Assembly: GCA_035772735.1 (NCBI GenBank)
Contig: JASDFA010000016.1
Coordinates: 152,842,501 to 152,906,500 of the forward strand
Direction of reading: 5' to 3'
DNA length: 64,000 nt
Source: Datura wrightii
Lineage: Eukaryota; Streptophyta; Magnoliopsida; Solanales; Solanaceae
The first letter of the stretch is position 1; each line of letters opens with the position of its first letter. The position numbers were made by a program, and so were the translations under genes. The notes beneath the pieces were generated by a model. It worked only from the letters and a program-made list of their open reading frames with translations. It did no database searches and had not been told where the DNA came from. Positions 11,122-21,562 of this stretch are shown here, in pieces.

Positions 11122-11159
11122 ACATTCGAGGACGAATGTTCTTAAGGGGGGGGGGAGAA
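11122..11159 (+). other. H pre-PPT stem-loop and polypurine tract
   Basis: A perfect 7-bp stem, acattcg (11122-11128) and cgaatgt (11133-11139), closes an AGGA loop. The polypurine tract (two A, ten G, then agaa) spans 11144-11159 and abuts the 3' LTR. The tract primes plus-strand DNA synthesis. The stem-loop is shared in form by all other elements here with a visible tract. Confidence 0.85.
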
Positions 11160-13755
11160 TGTTATACCCCGTAAGATTCCCGGCACCTAGATGGCCTATT
11201 CGCTCATTGGTTAAGCATATTTGAAAGCCATACGTGCTAGAGAAAGGCCCGGGAAAAGACCGGACAAGAAACCTGTCGAACCATCACGGAAGGAGCCGGG
11301 GCAGAGCCCCTCCGCGATGGCAATGTGTCACGGAGGTGAAGCCTCTGCGTTGGCTCCGTGACACATTGGGCCTGTCCAGGACCAAGTATATAAAGCCCCA
11401 CTTCGGTTTTAAATCAGTTCATCCCTTATAATTTCCAGAGAAAACGCAGCAAACAGAGAGAGAGACGAAGAGGGTTATATATTATCGTCCGATTACGCTG
11501 CCAAACATAGTCCAAACTTAAATTAACTACAGATACTGAGGTATTTAGCAGCAGGGAGCATTCCTACGGATTTTGTTTCGCGAAATACGGCCGACGAATC
11601 GTCGAGCTGCCGGACTAAGGTAAGTAGAATTGCTCCAAACTAGTGCCTATATGCTCCTAGCTGTAATGTGAATACTTCTCCCTTCTGGACTTCTGAAAAA
11701 TAGCAAGTTTTCGACCATCTTTTGATAAGCCTAAGTTTAGGCTATAATTATATCGAAAGTGATGTCGTCCTTCAGAATAAAGCTGTATTTAGCACTAATT
11801 AACGTGTATATGAATACAGTTGGAAAAAATAGCTGGAATACTGACCGAGCCTCGTCCGACAGTCAGATAACTCGAGGTTAAGGTATGTGAAGTTGTTCTT
11901 CGGCAAGTTAGTAAGTCTTAGCTTGGTAAATCATAGTAAACTCTGTATTTGAAACTCTCGGAGTTGAATGTTGAGAATTAAGTAAGTCTAATAGATTCTG
12001 AGTTGTGTTGCCGTATCGTATTAAGTCCGAAAGTTAGTAAAGCATGCGCCAAAGAGCGAGTTAGCATTCCAGATTCAGTATAGCTTATTGTATGATTAGC
12101 AAGCATGTTGTAGAATAAAAAGATACAGATTTTCAGAATGAATGCTAATAAAGTAAAATAAGATAGACAGACAGTTTTTTGGCTATAGACTGGCCATTCA
12201 GACAGATGGAATATTGGCTACAGATTAGCCAACAGTTAAAGAAAGATTTCAGAATCAGTATAATCAGTAAAGAATCAGTTCAGTATAGAAACAGATTAGA
12301 ATAAGAAGTTAGATTTCAGATAGTCTTTTCAGTTATACATGCTTGCTATTTATATGTGCTATTTATTTGTTGAGACTTGATGTGGCATGAGGGCACCTTA
12401 TTGAGCATCCTCGCTGCCCCTGGGTTGGTAATCATGTCGCCCACTGAGCGGGTGGGTTTACGTCACTCCAAGGAGTGGCATGCCGTCCCCAGTTTGGACG
12501 AAGATGGGATGAAGCTTTCTCCATATCAGGCTGATCAACATTACAGTATAGATAGCCCTGTTGTGTGCCAGCGCCCAGGGAACAGATACAGATACAGTTA
12601 CAGTTACAGATCTTATTACAGGTGCAGCTCCGGTTTCAGATAGCCCCGAGGAGAGTTCCAGGGAACCAGACCCTATCTGTTACTGTCTGCACAGGAGTCC
12701 TCCGGACTCAGACACGGTTATCTATATCAGAGGCTGTGGCCCGAGCCGGAGACCCAGGGGGCCGATAGAGGATCTCCGAGTGAGCAGATGAGTAGAGTGA
12801 CTTATTTTTGGCTGGTTTTGACCTGGGTAGGGGTATATAGATTGTTTGCTTGCTTGGCGCCATTCGACTTATGGGGGTTGGTATTGGCTCTTGCTTGCTA
12901 AATGTATATATTTATGTGCTTTATATATATACTAGTTAATAGATAGCAGGCCGCCGTGACTACTGATACGCTCCTGCCTATCAATATAGAAAGGTTTGAT
13001 CTAGTTCCTATCAGCTCTTCAGATTCAGTTCCCTTCTGCTCACAGACTTGTTAGTTATGTTATCTGTATTCAGTTGTATTATTTCAGTTGCTTTGCATAC
13101 TCGGTACCAGTGGTACTGACGCCCAGCGGGGCGTTGTATTACTTGCCTGCAGGTACTCATAGACGAGGAGGCGATCCCTCGTGATCCTGGCCAGCGCAGA
13201 GTCATCAGCTCCTGTTATCCGGAGCTTGATATTTTAGAGGTTTACATCATTTCCTTTTGTTGTACAGTATGGGTAGGTCGGGGACCTATCCCGACCATCT
13301 TATCAGTATTCCTAGAGGCTTGCAGTCTATATATATTTCCCTGTGGCCAGTTGAGCCAGTCGTGTGAGGCCGTGCAGTTTGTTATAGCTGTTTAGCATTT
13401 CAATTTATGTTGGCCGTGTGAGGCCATAGTTTGATAGTAGTGGTGACCTTGCCAGTCATGTAGTTGTTCAGTATTCCCTTTGTTGAGTCCCAGATATCTA
13501 GACGACATGGTGGCCTTGTCGGCCCGCATAGGTTCCTTGTTACGAGTATGTTTCTGGTTAGCTGTTATTACAGGTACATGTGGCTATAGGCCAGTTGGCC
13601 GGAGGCTGTGTTTGCAGCCGTTATATAGCCCTTTGTTTCCAGAAATCTGAGTTAGAGCTAGCCAGATGCCAGCTATGCTTAGGCTCACCAGTTAGCAGTC
13701 CAGGTCCTACTAGGGCACCAGGTGCCAGTCATACCTCCCAAGGCGGGGCGTGACA
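11160..13755 (+). repeat. H 3' LTR
   Basis: It is the direct repeat of 3307-5903, beginning TGTTATACCCC after the polypurine tract and ending TGACA before the target duplication. Confidence 0.95.
11324..11394 (+). promoter_or_regulatory. H 3' LTR dyad (13-16-13) and TATA box
   Basis: The arms are at 11324-11336 and 11353-11365 with a 16-nt spacer, and the TATA box is at 11387-11394. Compared with the 5' LTR, one outer base pair has changed on both arms (C/G to T/A) so pairing is retained. Confidence 0.8.
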
Positions 13756-13760
13756 GTTGA
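13756..13760. repeat. Target-site duplication of H, right copy (gttga)
   Basis: Directly follows the TGACA end of H and matches 3302-3306. Confidence 0.95.
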
Positions 13761-15224
13761 ATCCCACAGGGAGTAGTGGATGATAAGCATAAGTGTCATT
13801 TAAGAAATTGAATTTAGCTTGAACCACTTAGGAATAACATAGAAATGAATAGGTCGGGGGAGATTGACATTTATAATAGAATATAACTTCTAATTTGGCT
13901 GACTATGATAGCAAAATTACCACGGTTGTTGACAAGAATGTGAAAGACTAGAGGTGTGGTGTAGATGATATGCTAACTAAATAGGGTCATGCTAGGTCAT
14001 CTCATAAGTTTAATTAATGTAAATAATCTCAAAAAATGGGCATTTAATGCTTTTCATCGTTATAAATACCTCTTGCAAGAGTTCTTTCAAATCTCTGGAC
14101 ACCATTAACTCAACCTGATCAGATTTGGATTAATAGTTGCACTAATTTCTAGCTATTAGCTATTAATTAGGAGTGAGAATGTAATTTTGGCTATTTCTAG
14201 TCCGATTTCACAATCTCTCAATCATACCCACTATTGAATTCTCTCCCAATACTCAATTCTTCTTTTGCAAGCAGTAATCAAGTAAGAACAATTAGACCCA
14301 CATCAATATCAATGGATCTTCAATTATAGATTGGAGAGAATCTAATAGATTTACACTTAGTTAAACAATATAGAGATGACTCTAGCAATACCTACTCTAA
14401 TTAAGCATTCATCATCACACACCTCTAGTTAATAATTTAGCTACTCATAATTAAGAAATTCAAAAGCACATTTGACAATAAACTCATTGAATTCAATAAT
14501 AGGAGTAGAAAAATCAAATTCAACAAGAAGTTTTCAACAATGGACATACCTTGCTATGAGGAAGAAGAAGATAAAAAAATAGTTCTTTTCAAATTCCACC
14601 AATCAAATTCTCCCTTTCTTCTCTACCAAGAGAATGTTCTAAGAGCTAAAAATTGAAATATGATGAGAGTACACAGTACTTTTCTCTAGAATATATCCAA
14701 AAAATGGGGTATCTTCTATCTCTTTTTCCGTGCTGAACAATTTTCCCCCTGATCAGCGTTCTGGCACTGGTGGAAGTACCGGCGATTCGCCGATTGAAAT
14801 CCGCGGACCGTCGGCTGCGCTATTTGCTCCTTTAGTGAATTCTAGTAATCTTCGGCGGTCCCTTCGGTGTTTTGCCGATCTCCATCCGTGCACCGCCGAT
14901 TCTTTTATCTTCAATCCAACAAGTTCTGGTGTCATTCAGTGACTGGACCGGTGAGTCACCGGTGGAAACTCGCGTTCGCCGATGGCTTTGTTTTCCAGAG
15001 GTAGTGTTTATTGTCTTTTGATCGAAATTTCTCTGGTCTTCTTCGGTGGAGCGCCGAATTTCATCCCACTTCCTTATTTTTGGTGCATTTGTTGCTCTTT
15101 TCTTCACATTAGAGATTGGCACACAACAAAGGCAAAAGGGCATAAAATCCACATAAACGACTGAAAAACTAAGTAAAAACTCAGGCTTAAAATCCTAATG
15201 AATTGGTGAATTACCAACTCATCA
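13761..15224 (-). repeat. Element E 3' LTR, main part
   Basis: On the minus strand this is the LTR of an Athila-type element. It ends (plus strand) with actcatca at 15224, next to the complement of a purine tract and a pre-PPT stem-loop, exactly as the A and B LTRs do. With 3221-3306 it makes about 1,550 bp. A TATA-like gatatatt lies on the minus strand at 14690-14697. No second E LTR is in the window. Confidence 0.7.
14741..15060 (-). promoter_or_regulatory. E U3 dyad-word cluster (CGGCGATTCGCCG type)
   Basis: In an AT-rich LTR this 320-bp patch is packed with short self-complementary words: ccggcgattcgccg (about 14780), cggcggtc, gcaccgccga, accggtgagtcaccggt (about 14948), gttcgccgatgg and gagcgccga. 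It lies upstream of the minus-strand TATA-like box, the same place as the dyads in A, B, C and H. A related cluster occurs inside E at 42000-42310. Short open frames here are by-products of the base composition. Confidence 0.6.
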
Positions 15225-15573
15225 AACCCCCATACTTGAACCATTGTTTGTCCTCAAGTAATGCAATTCTTATCAGTTAAAAAAACATGCCACTCCACAC
15301 AAGTTTAAACATCAACAACCACTTGGTCTATGACAACCCAAAAATGCTCACCAATCTCGCCAAAAAAGAGAAGCAAATTCCCCTAAAACCAGAATAATGA
15401 GGATATTTTAAGAGGCTACTACTATTCACAAACATGAATCACAAGAGTTTTCATTTAATGACATCGCTTATCAATGAAATACACATAACAGCTCAATTCA
15501 TAATCATTGCACATTCAAAACCTGCCTTAGAGCTTGCATTTCTCATGCCTTATGCATAAATTTACCTTTAATG
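15225..15573 (-). other. E polypurine tract, stem-loop and 3' non-coding region (left piece)
   Basis: The minus-strand tract aagtatgggggtt (15225-15237) abuts the LTR. A stem-loop (cattacttg, AGGA, caaacaatg on the minus strand; plus 15242-15263) lies just upstream, with 7 of 9 pairs formed. The remainder up to the A insertion shows no ORF or motif I recognise. It continues at 28552. Confidence 0.65.
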
Positions 15574-15578
15574 CAATT
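15574..15578. repeat. Target-site duplication of A, left copy (caatt)
   Basis: caatt directly precedes TGTTGCGCG and recurs at 28547-28551 immediately after the right LTR. Confidence 0.95.
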
Positions 15579-17047
15579 TGTTGCGCGCGTATCGCTGCTC
15601 GGTATATATTAAAAACCGACACGCAAGTGTACGTGGTCAAACAAGTAATAAAGTGGCTAAGTAGCCAAGTATCGATCCAAGGAGGCTGCTCTAGATATGC
15701 AAAACTGCCTAGTTTACTATATCTCTATTCTATTTCTAACTATGTTAACAACAATCCAACCAAGATTTGAGTGAGTTTTGTTTCTAAACTAATTATATAC
15801 TAAAATTAATAACTACTATTTACGTTGAATTTAGACAATGGATATGCACATGCCAAGGTTAAGAACGAGTAATGAACTTGATAATCATGATAATTTGGTC
15901 ATCCTCTTCTTCATATTGCTAGCCAAGAACGTTTGCCTAGAAATTAAAACTTCCGTATTCAATTTCACTTTAGAATCATAAACCATCCGTCTACATTTCT
16001 GTGATCAAATGCAATTTATGACCTAACACTCCAATTCCGGTTCCTAAATTGACTAATACGGCTTTCAAGTATATTTCTATCAAGAAAGCACATCAAAACC
16101 CAATTTTCCCAAATCAAGTTAAGAACAATACCCTATTAATTCACAACTTTCCAATTTCATGCTCTCTCGAGTGAAATTGGACTTTTTAGATATACATTAA
16201 TGGTGGCCAATCAATAATGTAATAAACACAAGAATTAATAGAACAACATGCAAGAAGAAGAAGAAACCATATCAATTATTACCAACATTCATTACACAAG
16301 TTCAAAACCTCAGCAAGAAAGGAATTAGCCACTCATTCTTGGATTAATCATCCTAGAATGAGTGTTAATCATGCATACAATTGAAGGAAAGAAGAAGGGA
16401 AGAGAAGAAAACTCTTATCTTTTCTATTCTTCAACTGCCACAAAACCACGTTCCTGCTCTCCACTTCTGAACTCAGCTAAAAAAACTAAAACTAAAAAAC
16501 TCCTCTTTAAAAATAACCTAAGTGTGCTATTTATACTAGTGGGAAATTTTTCCCGGAATAACAAGCAATGTGTCACGGAGGCCAACGCGGAGCACTGCCT
16601 CCGTGACACGGCGTGGACGCGGACCCTCTCTGGAAATTGCAGGGTCCGGATAATTGGCCTCAACGTGGCACGGAGGCCATCGCGGAGGCCTATCTCCGTG
16701 CCACGGAGCTGACGCGCAGGCACACTGGAAATTGCCCATTTTATTTCTTCCCAGGCAGTGTGCTACCGCGATGGCAGCGTGGCACGGCTCCATCGCGGAG
16801 CCACTGTAAAATGTGCCATCCAAGGCCTTTTACACGCTCGCATCCCAGTCCAACTCCGACATAGTTCCAACACGCATTTTAGCTCCTCAAAATCACATTA
16901 TCCTGCAAAACAAATGCTAATCATGTTGGTTAGTATAAATTCGCATTTTATTACCAAATACATGATATTATATACACATTGCACAACAAACAAGGTAAAA
17001 ATGATACGTTTGAGTATCACTTGGGCATATAAATCTGCCCAAGATCA
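15579..17047 (-). repeat. A 3' LTR
   Basis: It spans TGTTGCGCGCG to AAGATCA (plus strand) and is the direct repeat of 27079-28546. The open frames at 16362-16864 recur in each copy of this LTR family, have no known domain, and span the GC-rich dyads, so they are not listed as genes. Confidence 0.95.
16528..16798 (-). promoter_or_regulatory. A 3' LTR promoter: TATA box and upstream dyad modules
   Basis: The minus-strand TATA box TATAAATA is at 16528-16535. Upstream of it (higher coordinates) are module 1, arms 16569-16581 and 16598-16610, and module 2, arms 16664-16676 and 16693-16705. Both have 16-nt spacers. A third dyad, ccgcgatgg / ccatcgcgg, lies at 16766-16798 with a 15-nt spacer. The TATA-to-module gap is 33 bp, identical in B. 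Confidence 0.8.
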
Positions 17048-17085
17048 CTTACCCCACACTTAAATCCTTGTTCGTCCTCGAACAA
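17048..17085 (-). other. A polypurine tract and pre-PPT stem-loop
   Basis: The minus-strand tract aagtgtggggtaag (17048-17061) abuts the 3' LTR. A perfect 7-bp stem ttgttcg / cgaacaa with an AGGA loop (minus strand) occupies 17068-17085. Confidence 0.85.
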
Positions 17086-18950
17086 CACATACACAAATCA
17101 TGCACATCACATCTCAACCTTTGTCACTATGGTGCAGCCATTTACGTTACGGTCATACCGATTATTCGATTTTTTGCAAATCATCAAGAAAACATGCTTG
17201 GTCGTACAAGACAATGACCTTAATATATCGAGGCTTCCTAGACTTTTAAGAATTGATTCTTGATATCGGCAAACTCATGCAAATCAACTAATCAAGAAAT
17301 CCGACACGAAAATCAATCTTTCATCAAGCATGTACCCTCACAACTCGAGAGAAACTTCCCCTTTTTATGTTCATGCAGCACACAAACATGCAAGTAGGGG
17401 CATATAAAAATTAATTTCACTCTCTCTCCCAAAAGAATTCACATGCATCATGTCATGACCCATAGGCTTGCCCTTAGTGTATTACTCCACTACTATAAAG
17501 AAATGCAATGTAGGATCAAATAGGACTTTTAATGGGTTGTAACTGGGCTATGGATCTAGTATATATATATTGGATTAGCCAATAATAGTCGCTAGCATCC
17601 TTAAGCGCCTTTTCAACTCATTCCCATCGACTCATGGACATTGTTCTTCTCTTTTCCCTTTTTCTCCCATTCATGCTGGTTTACTTTCATACAGCCCATT
17701 TCATCAGGCACACTTGACACAAAATAGAAGGTTTTCATGTACCCTCAATTTCATTTAATTACAACGGGTTCCTCTTCAACATCATCTTTTCTTTCCTCAC
17801 TTTGCTTTTCTTTTCTTTTCACTCTTTTCACTCTTTAACACTTTGGGAAACATTTTCTGTTCTTTATGAGCGCTTAAGAGCTTCTTAAAGACTTTAAGGC
17901 TAATGAAAAGAAGGAATAAAGCTTAGTTCATACAATTCTGGACAAAAGAAAGAAATCGGCTAAAGGCTCAACGGGCTGACTAGGGTATACAACATATAAA
18001 AAGGTAGAATTTGACAAGAAAAAAATGGAAACTAACGGTTAAAACAAAGAAATGCCTACATCCTTTCCAACACTACACCTCCTTCATTTCGTTTTGTATA
18101 CACACCAGGCAAGTTCTAGACAATTCACAATGACATGGAATAGCAAAACCTCACTTCACACTTCATGCACATGCTCGAATCAAGATGCATTCACAGACTC
18201 TTTAATTAGTCAATTACATGAATTCAAGATTAAGCCTCAATCATAATGAACCAAATTCTATAGCCTAGGTAACTCAACATATTTACAAAATTGCATGCTT
18301 TCAACCGAATCATTTTCACATTTCGAACATCAATTACAACACGCAACGAAATTTTAGCAACCATAAGCAACTACAGTTTATTGATGCAATCCACCAAAGA
18401 AACTAAAAACAAAACATCTACTCCTATCGACTACATTTCCCTTAAGACGGTCGTCATCCATCCATCATAGGGAACAGTCACTAACTATGACATCGGTTCA
18501 ATGGGACTATTCTCGGTAAAAGAACCGAAAACAAACTCCGAGAAACCCAAAAATAAAACTTCAAAATTTTTGCAACACATCGATCGTTTCGATAGAAAAT
18601 ATTTACAAAATATGTTGATAAATGCAAAATCTTTTCGCAAAAATTTTGAAAAATATCGATCATATCGATAGAAAAAAATATTTACAAAATTTACAAAATA
18701 TTTACAACGGCAACCATCCTTTCAAAACACACATCATTAGCCACAACACAAATATATACACATACATCACAAATCACTTCACAACAACAGGGAAAACACA
18801 GACATACATAACGTCAACGAAGAATTATACAGCAAGTTTAGAGCCTATGACCCAGCACCTAACTACTCCCCACCCCACACTTAAATCGAACACTGTCCCC
18901 AGTGTTCACAACAATACAAAGCACAACATATTGGTGGTGGAACTCCCTGC
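17086..18950 (-). other. A long 3' non-coding region
   Basis: About 1.9 kb lies between ORF3 and the purine tract without a credible ORF. It is nearly identical to 56552-58419 in B. Two blocks are also recognisable in the much older E: one around 17416-17490 (cccataggcttgccc) and one around 18109-18126 (ggcaagttctagacaa). A local duplication at about 18563-18690 repeats a unit with atcgatc...tcgatagaaa and atatttacaaaat. Confidence 0.75.
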
Positions 18951-20171
18951 TCAGTCGAAATATTCGACTTCCTCATCCGGTGCTGCGGCCTCGTCGCCCA
19001 TATCCGAATCGGCTCCATCGTCGTCATCGGACTCTACATCAGAGTCCTCATGACGTGCCTCCTCATCAGTAGGGACGTCGTCATCAGTCGGCTCCACAAA
19101 GGCTGGCCCCACCTTGCATAAAGCTCTGGCGTTCTCGCCAAAGGGGTAGTCCAGCTCCAGCTGCCATAACTCATCCTCGGTGGCTAGTCTCCCACCTATC
19201 CGTAGCTGCAGCATCTGCATGCCGAACATACGGGCCATATACTGGTCGTCACGAGCATTTCGCTCACCCAGAGTCAGCACTGGTCCGTGTGTAGTGTCGG
19301 GGGCCTTGGTCTTTGTCACATCAAGGGCCCTCCGCTCCAACTACGGAATGTAATCCAAGGCTTCTTCCTCAATGTCGAGGCCTCAGAGGAAGGTGGTGAT
19401 GAGTCCGCCAAACCCGTATCGGTGGCCCTGGTGTAGTCTGGCTCTCTTCAAGGCGGATATTATGACCGCCCCCACATTAATCTCAAGCCCTTTCATAAGG
19501 GCATACACCAGGCAGACATGGTCCCGGGTCACGTCTGTTATATGCACTCCCGGGATCAAACACGAACATACACTTTTTAGCCAGATTCTCGCCTCCCTGT
19601 TCATCTGCGAATAAGGCAGAGTCTGATGGTAACCCCTCTCTTTGTGTCTGCTCCATCGGGCTGTGGATCGAGCCCCACACAACGTACGTCTGATATCGGC
19701 GTACGGTGGGGTGATGTTTAACTGGCGGAGAACGTGGGCGTCTGTGTCCCGCGCTCCAACGATGGCATTCAGCTGCTGGGGTTCCAGAGTGACAATCTGC
19801 CCTCTGATTTTAATAGTATGGCTCCTGATGGCCGGGTTCCAGTTGGCGTAGAATTCCCGGACCAAGTGAAGGTTGCACTCCTTGGGCTCCTGAAAAATAA
19901 AGCTGAGCCCAGCTGCCTCAATTCTCTGTACGATGCGAGGGAACTCCTGTGCAAGTGGTTCCCTTGCAATATGTTCCTCCGGGAAGTACTTGTTCTCCTT
20001 ATGCTTTGCGTACCATTTCTTCCCTTCATCGGTGACCCATCGTGTCCCGTATCGGTGGTGTTGACCGCGTGGAACAGCAGGTGCAGCTGGGACAGCAGTG
20101 CCCAGTCTCATTCTCTTTCTGCCGGTGCCTGAGGTTGAAGCACCCTTGCCTTTATCTTGTCGGCTGGCCAT
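18951..20171 (-). pseudogene. A ORF3 (Athila ORF3, putative plant transposon protein type), two stops
   Basis: The frame begins MASRQDKGKG at 20171 and ends in an acidic tail (DEEVEYFD) at 18951. It corresponds to the intact 406-residue copy in B. An N-terminal basic, Ser/Gly-rich stretch is followed by a conserved central domain (about residues 45-260; REFYANWNP, QLNAIVGARD, CLVYALMKG) of the kind databases label 'putative plant transposon protein'. It is interrupted by TGA at 19383-19385 (CGA in B) and TAG at 19341-19343 (CAG in B), both C-to-T on the coding strand. The function is unknown; this ORF occupies the position of the env-like ORF of Athila elements. I see no convincing signal peptide or membrane segment. 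Confidence 0.82.
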
Positions 20172-20176
20172 TGTAC

Positions 20177-20881
20177 CTACCAATTTACACAAACAAGCAC
20201 AACGTTAAGCTAAAAACTTGCTAGCTTCGGCTAAGGTCGGGTTAAACAAAATTTACCCCACACTTAGTCTTTAACAATATTTACAACATTTTAGCAAGGA
20301 TAGCTCTATTTACACCCCAAACACAATCAACTATAAACATGTTGCTTAATGCGTTCACAAAAATTCGACAGCATAACGGCTAGCGAACTACTCAGACTTC
20401 ATACAGCTAACCCAATCCTACTATCGACAGCAATTCAACCATCGCACAAGCAACAAAACAACCACAAACTAAAAACAACTAGAAAAATATTTCGTATACA
20501 AGCTAATCTAAACAATCTAACCAATTCACACATTATGCAATTTCCCACAAAAATTCGAGAATTATTCGTCTTTGAACATTTACACACTATTTACCATGAC
20601 TTATCTCAAATAATAAACACCCCCCGGCATTGAATTCACCAAACAATCAAGTTGCCCAAGTCAAATTCAACAACCCAAGCCCTAGGATAGAGTTCGACAA
20701 TCAATTTCGAATTATTTACATAATCGACAAGTTCAACTGCCAAATACAACAATCCAAACATAATCAATCACAACATAATTCACCATCATGTTTAATTTCT
20801 ACCTAAGGTGGTATGTCTCACCTTACATGCCCAAAATTGACAAAAATCGCCAAAAAATTGAGTTAGACGATGAAAACATAC
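20177..20881 (-). other. Predicted leader intron upstream of A ORF3
   Basis: On the minus strand the donor is CCAAG|GTATGTT at 20881 and the acceptor is TTGGTAG|GTACAATGG, ending at 20177. That gives 705 nt, with the ORF3 AUG six bases into the next exon. Donor and acceptor are conserved in B (710 nt) and C (703 nt). The sequence between them is AT-rich without long ORFs. This is a prediction from splice-site form and conservation only. Confidence 0.5.
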
Positions 20882-21018
20882 CTTGGAATTGAAGAATCGA
20901 CGAAAACTTGACGTTTTCCTTGCCTATTAACGTGGCACGTTGCTTGGGGGTAGGGGAATGGGTGTTTTTGTCGCGGAGGGTAGAGGGAATGGGGGAAAAT
21001 GGGAGAAAATCGGGGGTT

Positions 21019-21219
21019 TATTTAAAGGAAACACGCGGGTCACCCGGAAACCCGGTGTGACCCGGCACTGGGATAAGGGCAACGTGTCACGGAGGGTAAC
21101 GCGGAGCCCCACCTCCGTGACACGGAGCCAATGCGTTGGCTTACTGGAATTTTAAAAAATTCCAGATTTGCCTTCAACGTGTCACGGAGGTCAACGCGGA
21201 GCATTGCCTCCGTGACACG
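21019..21219 (-). promoter_or_regulatory. A internal promoter-like module upstream of ORF3
   Basis: On the minus strand are two perfect 13-16-13 modules (arms 21178-21190/21207-21219 and 21083-21095/21112-21124). Between them is a ctggaatttt...aattccag palindrome. A TATA-like TTTAAATA follows at 21019-21026. Block 21176-21222 matches LTR block 16567-16613 at 44 of 47 bases. The arrangement mimics the LTR promoter and suggests separate transcription of ORF3. Confidence 0.6.
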
Positions 21220-21504
21220 GCGCCAACGCGCCAGTGCTCTGTTTCACCATAAAAATTTTATTTTTCATACCTCGCCTCGTTTCCTCGATTCCAAGTATTT
21301 TTCCTCCAGTATACCTGAAAATCACCTCACTAAAGAAAAATTGGTTAAATTAATAGATTCCCTACAAAAAAATAAAAAATTTACTAAATTACTAAATAAA
21401 AAAAAATTTACTAAATAAAACGCAAATCTAAGCCTAGTCAAGAAAAAGAAAAGAAAATAGAATAAAAGAAAAACTTTACACTAAGGAAAGAAAAAAATAT
21501 TTTT

Positions 21505-21522
21505 CACGGGTTGCCTCCCGTG
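21505..21522 (-). other. Hairpin downstream of A pol (CACGGG / CCCGTG)
   Basis: A 6-bp perfect stem with loop AGGCAA on the coding strand lies about 40 bp after the pol stop. The same hairpin follows pol in C and in the pol-tail remnant of B. Confidence 0.65.
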
Positions 21523-21562
21523 CAGCGCCTGGTTTAACGTCGCGGCTCGACAGCCTTTATGC

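Larger units (their letters stand above)
3307..13755 (+). mobile_element. Element H: full-length Tekay/Del-like Ty3/gypsy retrotransposon
   Basis: This is a 10,449-bp element with paired LTRs of 2,597 and 2,596 bp, a 5-bp target duplication, an initiator tRNA-Met primer site, the order gag-protease-RT-RNase H-integrase-tail, and a polypurine tract. All coding regions are broken. The lineage call rests on the iMet primer site, the long LTRs, the domain order and the WRN...WEAE...YPHLF integrase tail typical of plant chromoviruses. H sits in the LTR of element E. Confidence 0.95.

Noticed and set aside
14730..15164. Small genes on both strands in the E LTR
   Set aside because: The frames overlap on both strands and coincide with the CGGCGA-type dyad cluster. 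No motif or conservation supports coding.
16362..16864. Open frames recurring in every A/B-type LTR (also 27862-28377 and 55887-56189)
   Set aside because: They span the GC-rich dyad modules and run on both strands at once. The openness follows from base composition, and no homology is recognised.
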